Shown here one piece after another: positions 1 through 8,834 of a stretch of 64,000 nucleotides of DNA. This stretch comes from Palsa-504 sp963790065 (GTDB lineage Bacteria; Actinomycetota; Actinomycetes; Streptosporangiales; Streptosporangiaceae). A program made the position numbers and the translations under genes. The stretch is taken from assembly GCA_963790065.1 (NCBI GenBank), contig CAWBNK010000021.1, positions 1 through 64,000 on the forward strand. Reading direction: 5' to 3'. Below the pieces are notes generated by a model, which worked only from the letters and a program-made list of their open reading frames with translations, made no database searches and had not been told where the DNA came from. The first letter of the stretch is position 1. The number at the start of each line of letters is the position of its first letter.

Positions 1-1404
1 GCCGGGATGCTGGCAGCCCTGGTCCCGCAGGGCCACCAGGCGCCGCAGGTGGACGGGGATGTCGTCGGTCTGCCCGACGTCCAGCGGCAGCGAGGGTCCG
101 GCCAGCGGCTTGCCCAGCAGGTTGCGGCGCAGGAAGGAGGCCAGGCCGCCGGGTCCGGAGACGATCTGGATGACCCGGGCCAGGATCTGCTGCTCCAGCC
201 GCCCCAGTACCTCCGCCGTCCCGCCGCCACCGGCGGTACCGGTGCCGCCGGCCTCCGGCTGGCCGGCCTCCGACGGAGCGGCCTCCGACGGAGCGGCCTC
301 CGGCGGAGCGGCCTGCGGCGGGGCGGGGCCCTGCGGCCGGGCGTCCGGACCGGCGCAGCCATGCCGGCGGGCCTGGTCGTACCGCACGCACAAGCCGATC
401 AGGTCCTCGACCGCGTCCGGGTCCAGGTCGCCGGTGACCACCGGCACGATCATGGCGTCGCACGCGACCACCCGGGCGGCGTCGCCGGTCAGCCACGCCC
501 CGCCATCGGACGGGCCGACCGAGGCGGCGGCGCGGTGCGCGGCCCACCGGGCCCGGTAGCCCGCGATCCACGAGTCCTGCAGCACCGAGTCCTTATCCAT
601 CGCCAGCAGCTCGGTGAAGTGGATGTGGGCCAGCGCCTTGACCGGCGCCCCGGCCCGCTTCGGCACCAACCCCGACGCCAGCAGCCGCCGCATCGCCTCC
701 TCCAGCGCGTCGTGGTACCGCTGCGGCTGGGTCCGCAGGTCCCCGCCCCCGGCCGGCGCCGACAGCGCATCCAGCACCGACGTCACCATCGCCGCGCACT
801 CCGCCGTGAGATCCCCGCGCATGACCCCGGCGCCGTCCACCGTGGTGTCCACCGACACCGACCGGTCCAGCCGCGGATCATCATCCGGATCATCATCCGG
901 GTCCGGGCCCGCGGTGCGGTCGCGGATCTCCGCGCAGATCGCCGCCAGCCCGCGCAGGTCCACCCCGGCCTGGGCGGCGGTGACCACGATCTCCTCGGCG
1001 CCACCGCGGAACTCCCCGGGGATCGCCTTGGTCCACCGGGCCACCTGCAGCGCCACCGATTTGGTCAGGACCTTGTCTCGCAGCGCGGCCAGCAGCGGCT
1101 CATGCTTGACGGCCAGAGCCAGGATGGCCTTGTACTCCCCGGCCTGGCCCTTGGTGATCCGCAGGCAGTTCACCAGCCACGTCCGGGTCGTCCGCTGCCC
1201 GTCCGCCACCGACCCCTGCTGGGCATCAAACGCGGCCAGCAGCCGGGCCCGCACCGCCGCCCCCACCGCATCGATCCGCTCCAACGCCCGCAGCCCCTCA
1301 GCCGTCACCGCCACCGGCTGGCTCGCTACGTCGTCCCCGGCCAGCTCACCGAGCAGCGACTCCACCAGGCCGAACTTCTCGGCGGTGCTCGATGGGGTGC
1401 ACAT
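1..1404 (-). CDS. DUF222/13E12-repeat HNH endonuclease-like protein (C-terminus beyond window)
   Basis: The reading frame starts at ATG 1404 and runs off the left edge, so about 468 residues are visible. The long helical N-terminal part is of the DUF222 type found in the 13E12 repeat proteins of actinobacteria, and the last visible residues (LRRLVALRDQGCQHPG) are the usual beginning of the HNH nuclease domain. The metal-binding HNH residues lie outside the window. Between the two parts is an alanine/proline/glutamate linker built from 15-bp repeats (about 265-315), encoding repeated EAAPS. In the family these are probable homing or mobile-element-type nucleases, often multicopy. Nuclease activity here is inferred from family only. 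Confidence 0.85.
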   Translation of the reverse strand, partial: MCTPSSTAEKFGLVESLLGELAGDDVASQPVAVTAEGLRALERIDAVGAAVRARLLAAFDAQQGSVADGQRTTRTWLVNCLRITKGQAGEYKAILALAVKHEPLLAALRDKVLTKSVALQVARWTKAIPGEFRGGAEEIVVTAAQAGVDLRGLAAICAEIRDRTAGPDPDDDPDDDPRLDRSVSVDTTVDGAGVMRGDLTAECAAMVTSVLDALSAPAGGGDLRTQPQRYHDALEEAMRRLLASGLVPKRAGAPVKALAHIHFTELLAMDKDSVLQDSWIAGYRARWAAHRAAASVGPSDGGAWLTGDAARVVACDAMIVPVVTGDLDPDAVEDLIGLCVRYDQARRHGCAGPDARPQGPAPPQAAPPEAAPSEAAPSEAGQPEAGGTGTAGGGGTAEVLGRLEQQILARVIQIVSGPGGLASFLRRNLLGKPLAGPSLPLDVGQTDDIPVHLRRLVALRDQGCQHPG

Positions 1405-1626
1405 GGCGGCTGGCTCACCTCCCCGGCCGGGGCAGGCGGCCCCGATAGGGCCGCCTAGGCGATCTGTTCTAATACATCACCCTAACAGCCACCTCTGACA
1501 TTTCCGGTGGCCGAAACCGGGCCGTCATGAACAATTTCTCAAGGCGAAACGAGCCCGGAGAATAAGAGGCAGCAGAGGAAAATGAGCTGCCCGAGAAAGA
1601 AGGGAAGTTCCTCCGTTCCTCGCTAT
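1405..1626. other. Upstream region of the HNH gene
   Basis: This gap holds the presumed promoter of the leftward HNH gene and the 3' flank of the VOC pseudogene. It is less GC-rich than its surroundings. I see no convincing promoter hexamers, repeat or small gene in it. Confidence 0.4.
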
Positions 1627-2080
1627 TCAGCCGGTGGACGGGGGCGGCTGAATAGCGGCGATGATGCAGAACGGGTGCCCCGCGGGGTCGGCGTAAACCC
1701 GCAATTGCTCCTCCGGGTCATCCGAGCGGTCCTCCAGCAGCCGGGCGCCGAGCGCGAGCGCCCGCTCATGGGCGACGTCGAGGTCGGCCACGGATCGGCA
1801 CGGTGGTGTCCAGGTGCAATTGCTGCGGGACCGGGCCGTCTGGCCAGGTGGCCTCGGGCAGCTCACTGACCTTCTGGAAGGCCAGCACCGCGCCGCCGGC
1901 CGGGCTCGTCAAGTTCAGCCAGTCCTGCCCGGCCGGGTCGGGCTGGCCGGGTCCGGGCGGCTCGTGGCCCGGACGGTACCGCAGGCCGAACAGCTGCCGG
2001 TAGAACTCGGCCAGGTGCCGTGGGTCGGTGGTGTCCAGGACCGTCTGCCGGATGACCGGGAACACCTGCTCGTTGTCCAT
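1627..2080 (-). pseudogene. VOC (glyoxalase-like) family protein, frameshifted
   Basis: From ATG 2080 the frame gives a VOC N-terminal half (FPVIRQTVLDTTDPRHLAEF, then QQLHLDTTVP) and stops at 1766. The other half of the fold (VADLDVAHERALALGARLLE, then YADPAGHPFCII) continues in a different frame to 1627. The switch is at about 1795-1805. The span is one base more than a multiple of three, so one extra base explains it. The restored protein would be about 150 residues, the usual size for a one-domain VOC protein with a beta-alpha-beta-beta-beta fold. A sequencing error is possible. Otherwise it is a recent pseudogene. Substrate unknown. Confidence 0.8.
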
Positions 2081-2174
2081 ACCGCCACAGTAGACGCGCT
2101 CAGTACCGGCGAAATAATGCCGCGGTTGAAGGGTTTGGCCGAGGCGGCGATATGACCGAGGGTGACCGCAGGTA

Positions 2175-2220
2175 CCACGGACCGTTTGGCAAAAAGAAAT
2201 TTCTGACCGGCTCGAAACGG
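2175..2220. repeat. Dispersed palindrome family A, degenerate copy
   Basis: The left arm CCACGGACCGTTTGGC (2175-2190) is one base away from the family arm. The right arm (2209-2220) is decayed. It ends 6 bp beyond the stop codon of the leftward APH-fold gene, a position shared by other copies, so it may act in 3'-end formation. Confidence 0.6.
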
Positions 2221-2225
2221 CGCGC

Positions 2226-3128
2226 CTAGCCGGCCGCTGCTAGCTGGCTGAGCGCGGTGCCGAGGAAGGCGGCGCGGCGCTCGAGCATGACCTGGCTGGT
2301 CAGGTCGGGGCGGCCCTGAAGGGCCATCGATACCGGGAACCAGCCCATGTCCGGCGGGGAGGCGAGCGCGGCGACGGCGTCCCAGTAGGGGACGTCGCTC
2401 GCGGACCTGCCCGCCTCGGCTTCCCAGCCGCGCAGGACGTGCGCGGCGGCTTCTGGGCCGTGGCACCAGGCCGCGTCGCAGCGCAGCGAGCCGAGGTCGA
2501 TGCCGGCCGGCCCGACGCCGGCGCAGTCCCAGTCGAGCACCGCGGTCAGCCTGCCGTCGTCCCATAGCGTGTTGCCGCACCACAAGTCGCCGTGCACCAG
2601 GCCGAGCCGGCCGTCGGCCGGCCGGGCCGCGGCCACCGCCGCCTCGGCCGCACGGAGCAGATCCGGCGCGCCCTGCTCGCGGCGCAGGCCGGCGAAGTCC
2701 TCGGCCTCGATCGGCCGGCTCCGGACCGGCAGCGCCGCTGCCGGGGTGAGCTCGATCGAGCTGATCCGGGCCGCAACCGCGCCCAGCGCCTGCAGCTGTT
2801 CCGGGTCGGGATCGAGCGGGATCATGCTGGTCCCCGGCACGCACGCGGTGAGCACGAGCGCGTACCCGGTCCGCTCCGCGAGGTCATAGCCGAGCAGCTC
2901 CGCGACCGGGAGGACGGCACCGGGCACCCGCGCCGCGCAGGTCATCGCGGCGACCTCGGTGGCGGTCTCCGCGGCCCGCCCGGCGCGCGCGGCCCGCAGG
3001 ATCACCTCACGGTCCCCCGCGCGCAGCAGCCACGGCGAGCCGCCCTGGCGGAGGCCGCGCAGGACGGTCACCTCGGCGTCCAGGACCGCCGACGCCCAGG
3101 CCAGTACCTCCGCATCCGGATGAGCCAT
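2226..3128 (-). CDS. Aminoglycoside phosphotransferase-fold (APH) kinase
   Basis: A 300-residue protein from ATG 3128. A longer TTG start at 3161 exists but adds unconvincing sequence. The phosphotransferase signature is intact: HGDLWCGN with catalytic Asp181 and Asn186, then LDWD with metal-binding Asp199/Asp201. APH-fold proteins phosphorylate small molecules such as aminoglycosides, choline, homoserine or fructosamines. The residues outside the signature do not let me choose, so resistance should not be assumed. It is cytoplasmic, with no signal sequence. A palindrome of family A follows its stop codon. Confidence 0.85.
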   Translation of the reverse strand: MAHPDAEVLAWASAVLDAEVTVLRGLRQGGSPWLLRAGDREVILRAARAGRAAETATEVAAMTCAARVPGAVLPVAELLGYDLAERTGYALVLTACVPGTSMIPLDPDPEQLQALGAVAARISSIELTPAAALPVRSRPIEAEDFAGLRREQGAPDLLRAAEAAVAAARPADGRLGLVHGDLWCGNTLWDDGRLTAVLDWDCAGVGPAGIDLGSLRCDAAWCHGPEAAAHVLRGWEAEAGRSASDVPYWDAVAALASPPDMGWFPVSMALQGRPDLTSQVMLERRAAFLGTALSQLAAAG

Positions 3129-3198
3129 GACACCGACCCTAGCGCCGGCGGCCTGTACCAACCGGGGAGAACGGGGTGCACCTGGCCAGCCGGTCAGG

Positions 3199-3885
3199 TC
3201 AGGTGCTGGGCTCGCCGGGGCGCACGATGCCGGTCTCGTAGGCCAGGATCACGGCCTGTACCCGGTCGCGCAGGCCGAGCTTGGCCAGCAGGTTGCCGAC
3301 GTGCGATTTCACGGTGGCTTCGCTGACGACCAGGTCGGCGGCTATCTCGGCGTTGGTGAGGCCGCGGGCGAGGCGGAGCAGGATCTCCCGTTCCCGGGCG
3401 GTCAGCGATTCCAGCCGGGACGGGGCGGGCAGCGTCTCGGGCGGGCGGCGGGCGAACGCGTCGATCAGCCGCATGGTCACCGACGGCGCGAGCAGCGCGT
3501 TGCCGGCCGCGGCGACCTTGATGGCGGCGATGAGGTCGTGCCGCGGGGCGTCCTTCAGCAGGAAGCCGCTCGCGCCTGAGCGCAGCGCCTCGTAGACGTA
3601 GTCGTCGAAGTCGAACGTGGTCAGCATGACCACCCGGGGCGGGCCGGCGCGGTCGCCGCCGGTGATCAGCCGGGTGGCCTCGAGGCCGTCCATTTCCGGC
3701 ATCCGGACGTCCATCAGGATCACGTCGGGGTGGTGCTCGGCCGCGGCCTGGACGGCCTGGGCACCGTTGGCCGCCTCGGCCACCACGGTGATCCCGTCCG
3801 TGGCCTCAAGGATCACGCAGAAACCGGTCCGGACCAGTTCCTGGTCGTCGGCCACGATGACCCGGATGGGTTCGGTGCCGGTCAC
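3199..3885 (-). CDS. NarL/LuxR-family response regulator
   Basis: 228 residues with an N-terminal receiver domain (acidic pair Asp13/Asp14, phosphorylatable Asp59 in VILMDVRMPEMDG) and a C-terminal LuxR-type helix-turn-helix (LTAREREILLRLARGLTNAE). The GTG start at 3885 overlaps the TGA of the upstream kinase gene in the tetranucleotide GTGA, so the two are translationally coupled and form a cognate pair. It should bind DNA as a phosphorylated dimer. The target is unknown. The divergent GT39-like gene begins on the far side of the kinase and is a reasonable first candidate. Confidence 0.95.
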   Translation of the reverse strand: MTGTEPIRVIVADDQELVRTGFCVILEATDGITVVAEAANGAQAVQAAAEHHPDVILMDVRMPEMDGLEATRLITGGDRAGPPRVVMLTTFDFDDYVYEALRSGASGFLLKDAPRHDLIAAIKVAAAGNALLAPSVTMRLIDAFARRPPETLPAPSRLESLTAREREILLRLARGLTNAEIAADLVVSEATVKSHVGNLLAKLGLRDRVQAVILAYETGIVRPGEPST

Positions 3886-5099
3886 GGCGCGGGCAACCGG
3901 GCCGTGACCGCGAACCCGCCGGCGTCGGCGGGTCCGACGGTCAGGCTGCCGCCGCAGGACGCCACGCGTTCGGCGATGCCGGCCAGGCCGAACCCGCCCG
4001 ATGCCGCCGGGCGGGCTCCGCCCCCGTGGGACGAGCCCGCCCGGGCTTTTCTGGCCGGGGGGCCGAGGATCACGGCGACGGCCGCGTGGCCGGTATCGGT
4101 GACCGATACGGTCACGTAGCCGGGTTCGTAGGTGACGGTCACCGCGGCCTCGCCGGCGCCGGAATGCTTGACGGTGTTGGTCAGCGCCTCCTGCACGATC
4201 CGGTACGCGGCCAGGTCCACACCGGGCGGCAGCTTATTGGGGCGGCCCTCGACGCGCAGGTTCACGGTGATCCCGGCCTGGCGTACCGGGGCGAGGACCT
4301 CGTCCAGCGCGCTGATCGACGGGGCCGGCGCCGTGACCGACCGGCCGTTGACCTCGGCTGGGCCGCGCAGCACGCCGAGCAGGCGGCGCAGCTCGGTCAG
4401 GGCTTCGCGGGCCGTCTGGCCGATGATGTCCACGGCCTTGGCCGCCTCGGCAGGCCGGCCGGGCAGCAGCGCTCCCGCGGCTTCGGACTGGACCGCCATG
4501 AGGCTGACGTGATGCGCGACCACGTCGTGCAGCTCCCGCGCGATCCTGGTGCGCTCCTCGGCGGCGGCCAGTGCGAGCTGGCGGTCGCGTTCGGCCTCGG
4601 CTTGTTCGGCCCGGGTCTCGACGGCCTGCAGGTAGGCGCGGCGGGTGCGGCTGAGGATGCCGAGCGTGCCGGCCACCGCGAACTGCAGCACCGCGATAAA
4701 GAAGTCGTAGGGCTCCGTGTGGCCGGGCGTGGTCTGCCCCTCGATGACGCCGGCGATCAGCAAGACGCTGAGCACTACCCGGACCTTGGTTGAGCAGCGG
4801 TCCATGACCGTGTAGTAGGCGATTGCGGGGCCGAGCGGCAGGGGCGCGAAGCCGATGCCGAGCAGGTCGTAGATGTTCCGGGGAATACCGACGGCGAAGT
4901 ACACGGCGACCGGCCAGCGCCGCCGCCAGGTCAGTGGCAGCGTCTGCAGCACGACCAGCAGGAACGCGACGTAGGGCAGCTTCAGCTGCCTGGTCTCCGG
5001 GATCAGCGAGGCGACGTTGAAGACGGCTAGCGCCAGCGCGAGCGCCAGGTCCTGCACGCGCGGCGGCAGCCCCGTGGCCCACGCGGCAAGCCTCTTCAC
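3882..5099 (-). CDS. Sensor histidine kinase, HisKA_3 type
   Basis: 405 residues from GTG 5099. The N-terminal 150 residues hold several membrane segments with almost no extracytoplasmic loop. A short coiled stretch rich in Glu/Arg follows, then the dimerisation/phosphoacceptor block (RIARELHDVVAHHVSLM, His191) and a HATPase domain (AYRIVQEALTNTVKHS, VTDTGHA, GFGLAGIAERV). A 30-residue Ala/Gly/Ser-rich insertion lies between the two ATP-lid motifs. This is the common actinobacterial NarX/DesK-like kinase. The lack of a large sensor domain suggests it reads the membrane or a partner. It pairs with the overlapping downstream response regulator. Confidence 0.95.
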   Translation of the reverse strand: MKRLAAWATGLPPRVQDLALALALAVFNVASLIPETRQLKLPYVAFLLVVLQTLPLTWRRRWPVAVYFAVGIPRNIYDLLGIGFAPLPLGPAIAYYTVMDRCSTKVRVVLSVLLIAGVIEGQTTPGHTEPYDFFIAVLQFAVAGTLGILSRTRRAYLQAVETRAEQAEAERDRQLALAAAEERTRIARELHDVVAHHVSLMAVQSEAAGALLPGRPAEAAKAVDIIGQTAREALTELRRLLGVLRGPAEVNGRSVTAPAPSISALDEVLAPVRQAGITVNLRVEGRPNKLPPGVDLAAYRIVQEALTNTVKHSGAGEAAVTVTYEPGYVTVSVTDTGHAAVAVILGPPARKARAGSSHGGGARPAASGGFGLAGIAERVASCGGSLTVGPADAGGFAVTARLPAP

Positions 5100-5155
5100 C
5101 AGCTGATCGTAAGGTCGCCCGCGGGGCGCGGGCCATCCGCCGCAGGAGTGAACTG

Positions 5156-5181
5156 CCGGCTCCTACCTAAGGAGGAGCCGG
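5156..5181. promoter_or_regulatory. Inverted repeat in divergent promoter region
   Basis: A 9-bp perfect stem (CCGGCTCCT, 5156-5164, with its complement at 5173-5181) lies between the leftward kinase gene and the rightward glycosyltransferase gene. It could be an operator or a leader hairpin. Nothing decides between them. Confidence 0.35.
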
Positions 5182-5270
5182 ACGGCGCTGAAGGGCGGGC
5201 CGGGCCCGCTTGGGATGAGCGGGCAAACGGGCACTGCGGGCGATGTGGCTGCGGGTGCTGGCGGACGAGC

Positions 5271-6809
5271 ATGACGGTTATGAACCTACTAGGAAAGACC
5301 CAGGTAGAGCCGGACACGGCTGATCCGGTCGTGGCGCCTTTTGACCGGCGCGTGATCGTGGTCGGCGCGGTGGTCTGCGCGGTCCTGCTGGCGCTGTCGA
5401 CGCGGTACGGGTTTCACCGCGACGAGCTGTACTTCATGGAGTGCGCCCGTCATCTGCAGGCCAGCTATGTCGACCAGCCGGTGCTGACGCCGCTGCTGGC
5501 GTGGGTTTCGCTGAAGGTGTTCGGCGTGTCGCTGCTGGCCTTGCGGATGTGGCCGGCGCTGGCGGCCTGGGCGACGGTGGTGGTGGCGGGGCTGATGGCC
5601 CGGGAGTTCGGCGGCGGGCGGCGGGCGCAGTTGCTGGCGGCGATCGCCACCGCGACCATGCCGGTCGTGCTGGGCGGCGATCACCTGTTCGGGCCGACGG
5701 CGTTCGACATCCTGGCCTGGGCGGCCCTGGCGCTGGTGGTGGCGCGGATCGGGCGGACCGGTGACGTGCGCTGGTGGCTGGCCGGCGGCCTGGTCCTGGG
5801 CCTGGGGCTGGCCAACAAGCACAGCGTGGGCTTTTTCGCAATTGCGCTGGTCATCGGCATCTTCCTGTCCGGCGGCCGGCGGCTGGTGCTGAACCGGTGG
5901 TTCGCGGCGGGGGCCGCGATCGCGGTGGCGTTCACCATTCCGGACATCTGGTGGCAGGCGCAGCACCAGTGGGCCACGATCGGCATGACGCACGCGCTCG
6001 CGCAGGAAAACGGCGGCCTGGGCAACATCGCCGGCTTCGTGATCGGGCAGCTGATCATGTCCGCCGTGGCCATGGTGGTGGTCTGGGTGGCGGGGCTGCG
6101 CTTCCTGTGGCGGTCCGGCCGGCCGCTCTGGCGGGCCCTGGTGTGGGCGTACGCGATCCTGTTCGTGTTCTTCGCGGTCACCACGGGCGGGAAGATCTAC
6201 TACCTGGCGGGGGCGTACATCTTCCTGCTGGCAGGCGGGGCCGTCGCCATCGACGCCCGGCTGGCCGCCCGCGCGGGCGGGCTCCGCAGGCTGCTGCTGG
6301 CCACGGCGGTAAGCGTTGCGGTCGCCGTGCCGCTCGTGCTGCCGGTGCTGCCGCCTGGCGACCTGGGCTGGACCCAGAAGGTCAACCCGGTCCTGGCCGA
6401 GTCGGTGGGCTGGCCGCAGCTGGTCAGCACGGTCCGGACGGCGTGGTTCTCGCTGCCCGCCGGCCAGCGGGCCAATGCGGTGATCTTCACCTCGAATTAC
6501 GGTGAGGCCAGCGCGATCAACGTGCTGGGCACGGGCCTGCCGCAGGCGGTGAGCGGGCACAACACCTACTGGTGGTGGGGCCCGGGTAACCCGCGGGCGA
6601 CCACCGTGCTGGCGGTCATGCCGGGTCCGGCCGACGGCGGCGGGGACGCCGGCTACCTGGGGCAGTTCTTCACCAGCGTGCGGGCGGTGGCCACGCTGTC
6701 CAACCCGTACGGCCTGCATAACCAGGAGTGGGGCGGCCACGTGTACCTGTGCACCGGCCCGCGCCAGCCCTGGGGCCAGATGTGGCCGCAGCTACGTCAG
6801 TACAGCTGA
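5271..6809 (+). CDS. GT39/ArnT-like membrane glycosyltransferase
   Basis: 512 residues from ATG 5271 (a second ATG lies at 5280). An upstream in-frame start would add a Cys/Arg-rich stretch that looks non-coding. After one membrane segment comes the GT-C type acidic pair FHRDELYF (Asp51/Glu52) in the first external loop, then about ten more membrane segments, as in the dolichyl-phosphate-mannose protein mannosyltransferase and ArnT families. These use polyprenyl-phosphate sugars on the outer face of the membrane. The acceptor here, whether protein, lipid or wall polymer, cannot be told. Confidence 0.85.
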   Translation: MTVMNLLGKTQVEPDTADPVVAPFDRRVIVVGAVVCAVLLALSTRYGFHRDELYFMECARHLQASYVDQPVLTPLLAWVSLKVFGVSLLALRMWPALAAWATVVVAGLMAREFGGGRRAQLLAAIATATMPVVLGGDHLFGPTAFDILAWAALALVVARIGRTGDVRWWLAGGLVLGLGLANKHSVGFFAIALVIGIFLSGGRRLVLNRWFAAGAAIAVAFTIPDIWWQAQHQWATIGMTHALAQENGGLGNIAGFVIGQLIMSAVAMVVVWVAGLRFLWRSGRPLWRALVWAYAILFVFFAVTTGGKIYYLAGAYIFLLAGGAVAIDARLAARAGGLRRLLLATAVSVAVAVPLVLPVLPPGDLGWTQKVNPVLAESVGWPQLVSTVRTAWFSLPAGQRANAVIFTSNYGEASAINVLGTGLPQAVSGHNTYWWWGPGNPRATTVLAVMPGPADGGGDAGYLGQFFTSVRAVATLSNPYGLHNQEWGGHVYLCTGPRQPWGQMWPQLRQYS

Positions 6810-6814
6810 GGCGG

Positions 6815-7828
6815 TTACCTGGGCGCGTCGAGCGCGGCGGCGCCGAGCACCCAGGCCGTGTTGTCCCGGATGAAGCCGGCCGGGAAGCCCAGGTCGATCC
6901 GGGTGGCCGCGTCCAGCCGCTCGGCGGCCTCGGCCGGCAGGACGAGATCGGCGGCGCCCAGGTTGTCTCGCAGCTGGTCCAGGCGGCGAGCGCCGATGAT
7001 GGGACAGATGACCGGCGACCGGGACCGGGTCCAGGCGATGGCCACCTGCGCCGGGGTGGCGCCCAGGCCGGCGGCGACCTCCTGGACGATGGCGGCCACC
7101 GCGTACTGCTGCTCGCTGACGCCGGCCGGATCGACCCGGGCGCCGTCCCTGGTGGCGTCCGGGCCGGCGAACTTGCCGGACAGGATTCCGTCGGCCAGCG
7201 GGCTCCACGCCGCCACGGTCAGCCCGAGCGCCTCGGCCATCGGCAGCAGCTCCCGCTCGAGGTCACGTTTCAGCAGGTTGTAGGGGGCCTGCAGGCCGGC
7301 GAAGGCGGTCCACTCGTGCCAGGCGGCCAGCGTATTGGCCCGGGCGATCAGCCAGGCCGGAGCGTCGGAGATACCGACGTAGAGGATCTTCCCGGCCCGC
7401 ACCTGGTCGTCGAGGGCGCGCATGGTCTCCTCGACCGGGGTGAGCCGGTCCCACATGTGCACCCAGTAGATGTCGATGTAGTCGGTGCGCAGCCGCCGCA
7501 GGCTGGTCTCCAGCGACAGGCGCAGGTTCTTGCGGTGGTTCCCGGCGGCGTTGGGATCGCCGGGATCACGGCTGACCGTGTACTTGGTGGACAGGACGAA
7601 CCGGTCCCGGCGCCCCAGGAGCAGCTCACCGAGGATCTCCTCGCTGGCGCCGCCGCGGTAGTTGGACGCGGTGTCGACCACGTTGCCGCCCGCATCGGCG
7701 TAGGCGTCCAGGATGCGCCGGCACTCCTCCGGCGGGGCGCCCACCCCGCCCTGCTCACCGAAGGTCATCGCGCCGAGGAACAGCTCGGAGACCCGCAGCC
7801 CGCCGGGGCCGAACAGCGTGTACCGCAT
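6815..7828 (-). CDS. Aldo/keto reductase
   Basis: 337 residues from ATG 7828. The tetrad of the aldo/keto reductase barrel is present: Asp52 (VVDTASNY), Tyr57, Lys82 (LSTKYT) and His124 (YWVHMWD). The sequence resembles the predicted oxidoreductases of the YajO/Tas branch, which use NADPH to reduce aldehydes and ketones. The ATG overlaps the TGA of a short upstream VOC remnant (TGATG), and the gene is divergent from a TetR gene with operator-like palindromes between them, so TetR control is likely. The stop lies 6 bp from the stop of the convergent glycosyltransferase gene. Confidence 0.93.
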   Translation of the reverse strand: MRYTLFGPGGLRVSELFLGAMTFGEQGGVGAPPEECRRILDAYADAGGNVVDTASNYRGGASEEILGELLLGRRDRFVLSTKYTVSRDPGDPNAAGNHRKNLRLSLETSLRRLRTDYIDIYWVHMWDRLTPVEETMRALDDQVRAGKILYVGISDAPAWLIARANTLAAWHEWTAFAGLQAPYNLLKRDLERELLPMAEALGLTVAAWSPLADGILSGKFAGPDATRDGARVDPAGVSEQQYAVAAIVQEVAAGLGATPAQVAIAWTRSRSPVICPIIGARRLDQLRDNLGAADLVLPAEAAERLDAATRIDLGFPAGFIRDNTAWVLGAAALDAPR

Positions 7829-7938
7829 CAGCTCTCGTCCTGGCCCGCGCCGAAGGCGGCCGCGCCCAGCACCGAGGCGTACCAGGCGGCGGCAGCCGCG
7901 GGATCCCGTGTCACCAGATGGGGAGTAAGGGTGCCCAT
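7828..7938 (-). pseudogene. N-terminal remnant of a VOC-family protein (36 codons)
   Basis: ATG 7938 opens a 36-codon frame that begins like VOC proteins of the PhnB type (MGTLTPHLVTRDPAAAAAWY) and ends at TGA 7828, whose last base is the A of the aldo/keto reductase ATG. Only the first strand and helix of the fold remain, so no activity is expected. It looks like the 5' end of a deleted VOC gene left in front of the reductase. It may still be translated and so feed ribosomes into the reductase gene. Confidence 0.7.
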
Positions 7939-7944
7939 GAGTGG

Positions 7945-7986
7945 CACTATACATAGTGTTCAGACATCCCGTCTATACATGGTATG
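7945..7986. promoter_or_regulatory. Probable TetR operators in divergent promoter
   Basis: CACTATACATAGTG (7945-7958) is a 6-bp inverted repeat around a 2-bp centre. A related half-matching element with CTATACATGGTA follows at about 7973-7986. Both lie between the divergent reductase and TetR starts, the usual place for an autoregulatory TetR operator. The AT-rich motif also resembles -10 hexamers, so operator and promoter probably overlap. Confidence 0.55.
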
Positions 7987-7996
7987 CTGCCGAGCC

Positions 7997-8647
7997 ATGA
8001 CGGTGCCGTCGGCTTCCCGCCCGCCTGCCCGCCGCCCGCACGGCCGCCGTGCCGCGCCGCCCGAGGGCGCGGCGCCGGACCTGCGTGAGGCCATCCTGGC
8101 CGCGACGGCCGAGCTGCTCGCCGAGCACAGTTTCGGCGACCTGGCCGTCAGCGAGATCCTGGTCGCGGCCGGGGTCTCCCGCGGCACCTTCTACTTCTAC
8201 TTCGACAGCAAGCAGGCCGTACTGGCCGAACTCGTCCGGCGCGCCGTGGCCCAGGGACACGCCGCCGCCTCGCCCTGGCTGGCCGTCCCCGCCGACCCGG
8301 TGGCCGCACTGCGGGCCGGGACCACCGCGGGCGCCGAACTGTGGCGGGCCAGTGCCCCGGTCCTGCGGGCCATCGTCGAGAACTGGCGCACCGACCCCCG
8401 GTTGACCGAGTTGTGGCTGGAGCAGATGCAAGGTTTCACCGACGCCACGATCGGCCAGATCAGCGCCGACCCGCGCGCCCTGGCGATCCTCGACGGCCAG
8501 GACATCCAGGCCGTCGCCAGCGCCCTCACCTGGCTCGGCGAGCGGCTGTACTACCTCGCCGCGACCGGCACCCCGCCGTTCGCTGACCAGGACACGCTGG
8601 TGAACACGCTGGTCAGTATCTGGGCCGCCGTGCTCTACCGGCAATGA
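7997..8647 (+). CDS. TetR-family transcriptional regulator
   Basis: 216 residues from ATG 7997. After a basic, disordered 30-residue start comes the TetR DNA-binding domain (ILAATAELLAEHSFGDLAVS, then AAGVSRGTFYFYFDSKQAV), followed by an all-helical ligand-binding domain with WRTDPRLTELWLEQ as in the EthR-like branch. It probably represses itself and the divergent VOC remnant/aldo-keto reductase unit through the palindromes between them. The ligand is unknown. An oxidised or carbonyl compound would suit the target. Confidence 0.93.
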   Translation: MTVPSASRPPARRPHGRRAAPPEGAAPDLREAILAATAELLAEHSFGDLAVSEILVAAGVSRGTFYFYFDSKQAVLAELVRRAVAQGHAAASPWLAVPADPVAALRAGTTAGAELWRASAPVLRAIVENWRTDPRLTELWLEQMQGFTDATIGQISADPRALAILDGQDIQAVASALTWLGERLYYLAATGTPPFADQDTLVNTLVSIWAAVLYRQ

Positions 8648-8708
8648 GGCTGGCGCCCATGGTTCGTTCGGCCAAGTCAGTGGCAGCCAGAGTCAGGCGT
8701 GCGCTCAC

Positions 8709-8834
8709 TTAGACCAGGTCGGCCGCCTGGTCACCGGCCGGCGAGACGGTCAAGAACGAGCCGTCCACGTAGTCTGGGATGCCCGGGCAGACGAAATCGT
8801 CGGCCTCGTCCGGCAGGGTCGGCGTGCGACGCAT
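8709..8834 (-). CDS. Small acidic peptide or displaced tail of the 8943 gene
   Basis: ATG 8834, preceded at a good distance by GGAGG, opens a 41-codon frame containing LPDEADDFVCPGIPDYVDGS. Almost every third codon position is G or C here, as expected of coding DNA in this genome, while the overlapping frame of the upstream small gene loses that bias from this point on. So either this is a second, overlapping small gene, or the upstream gene has a frameshift and this is its true C-terminus. I do not recognise a family. One Cys and many acidic residues are visible. Confidence 0.45.
   Translation of the reverse strand: MRRTPTLPDEADDFVCPGIPDYVDGSFLTVSPAGDQAADLV

Noticed and set aside
7..1458. 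Long plus-strand frame opposite the HNH gene
   Set aside because: Its product is Arg/Gly/His-rich with no family pattern. The minus strand carries the clear DUF222 protein, so this is a GC-rich shadow.
2226..3128. Antibiotic resistance by the APH-fold kinase
   Set aside because: Only the general kinase signature is present. The APH fold covers many housekeeping substrates, and no resistance-subfamily motif is visible.
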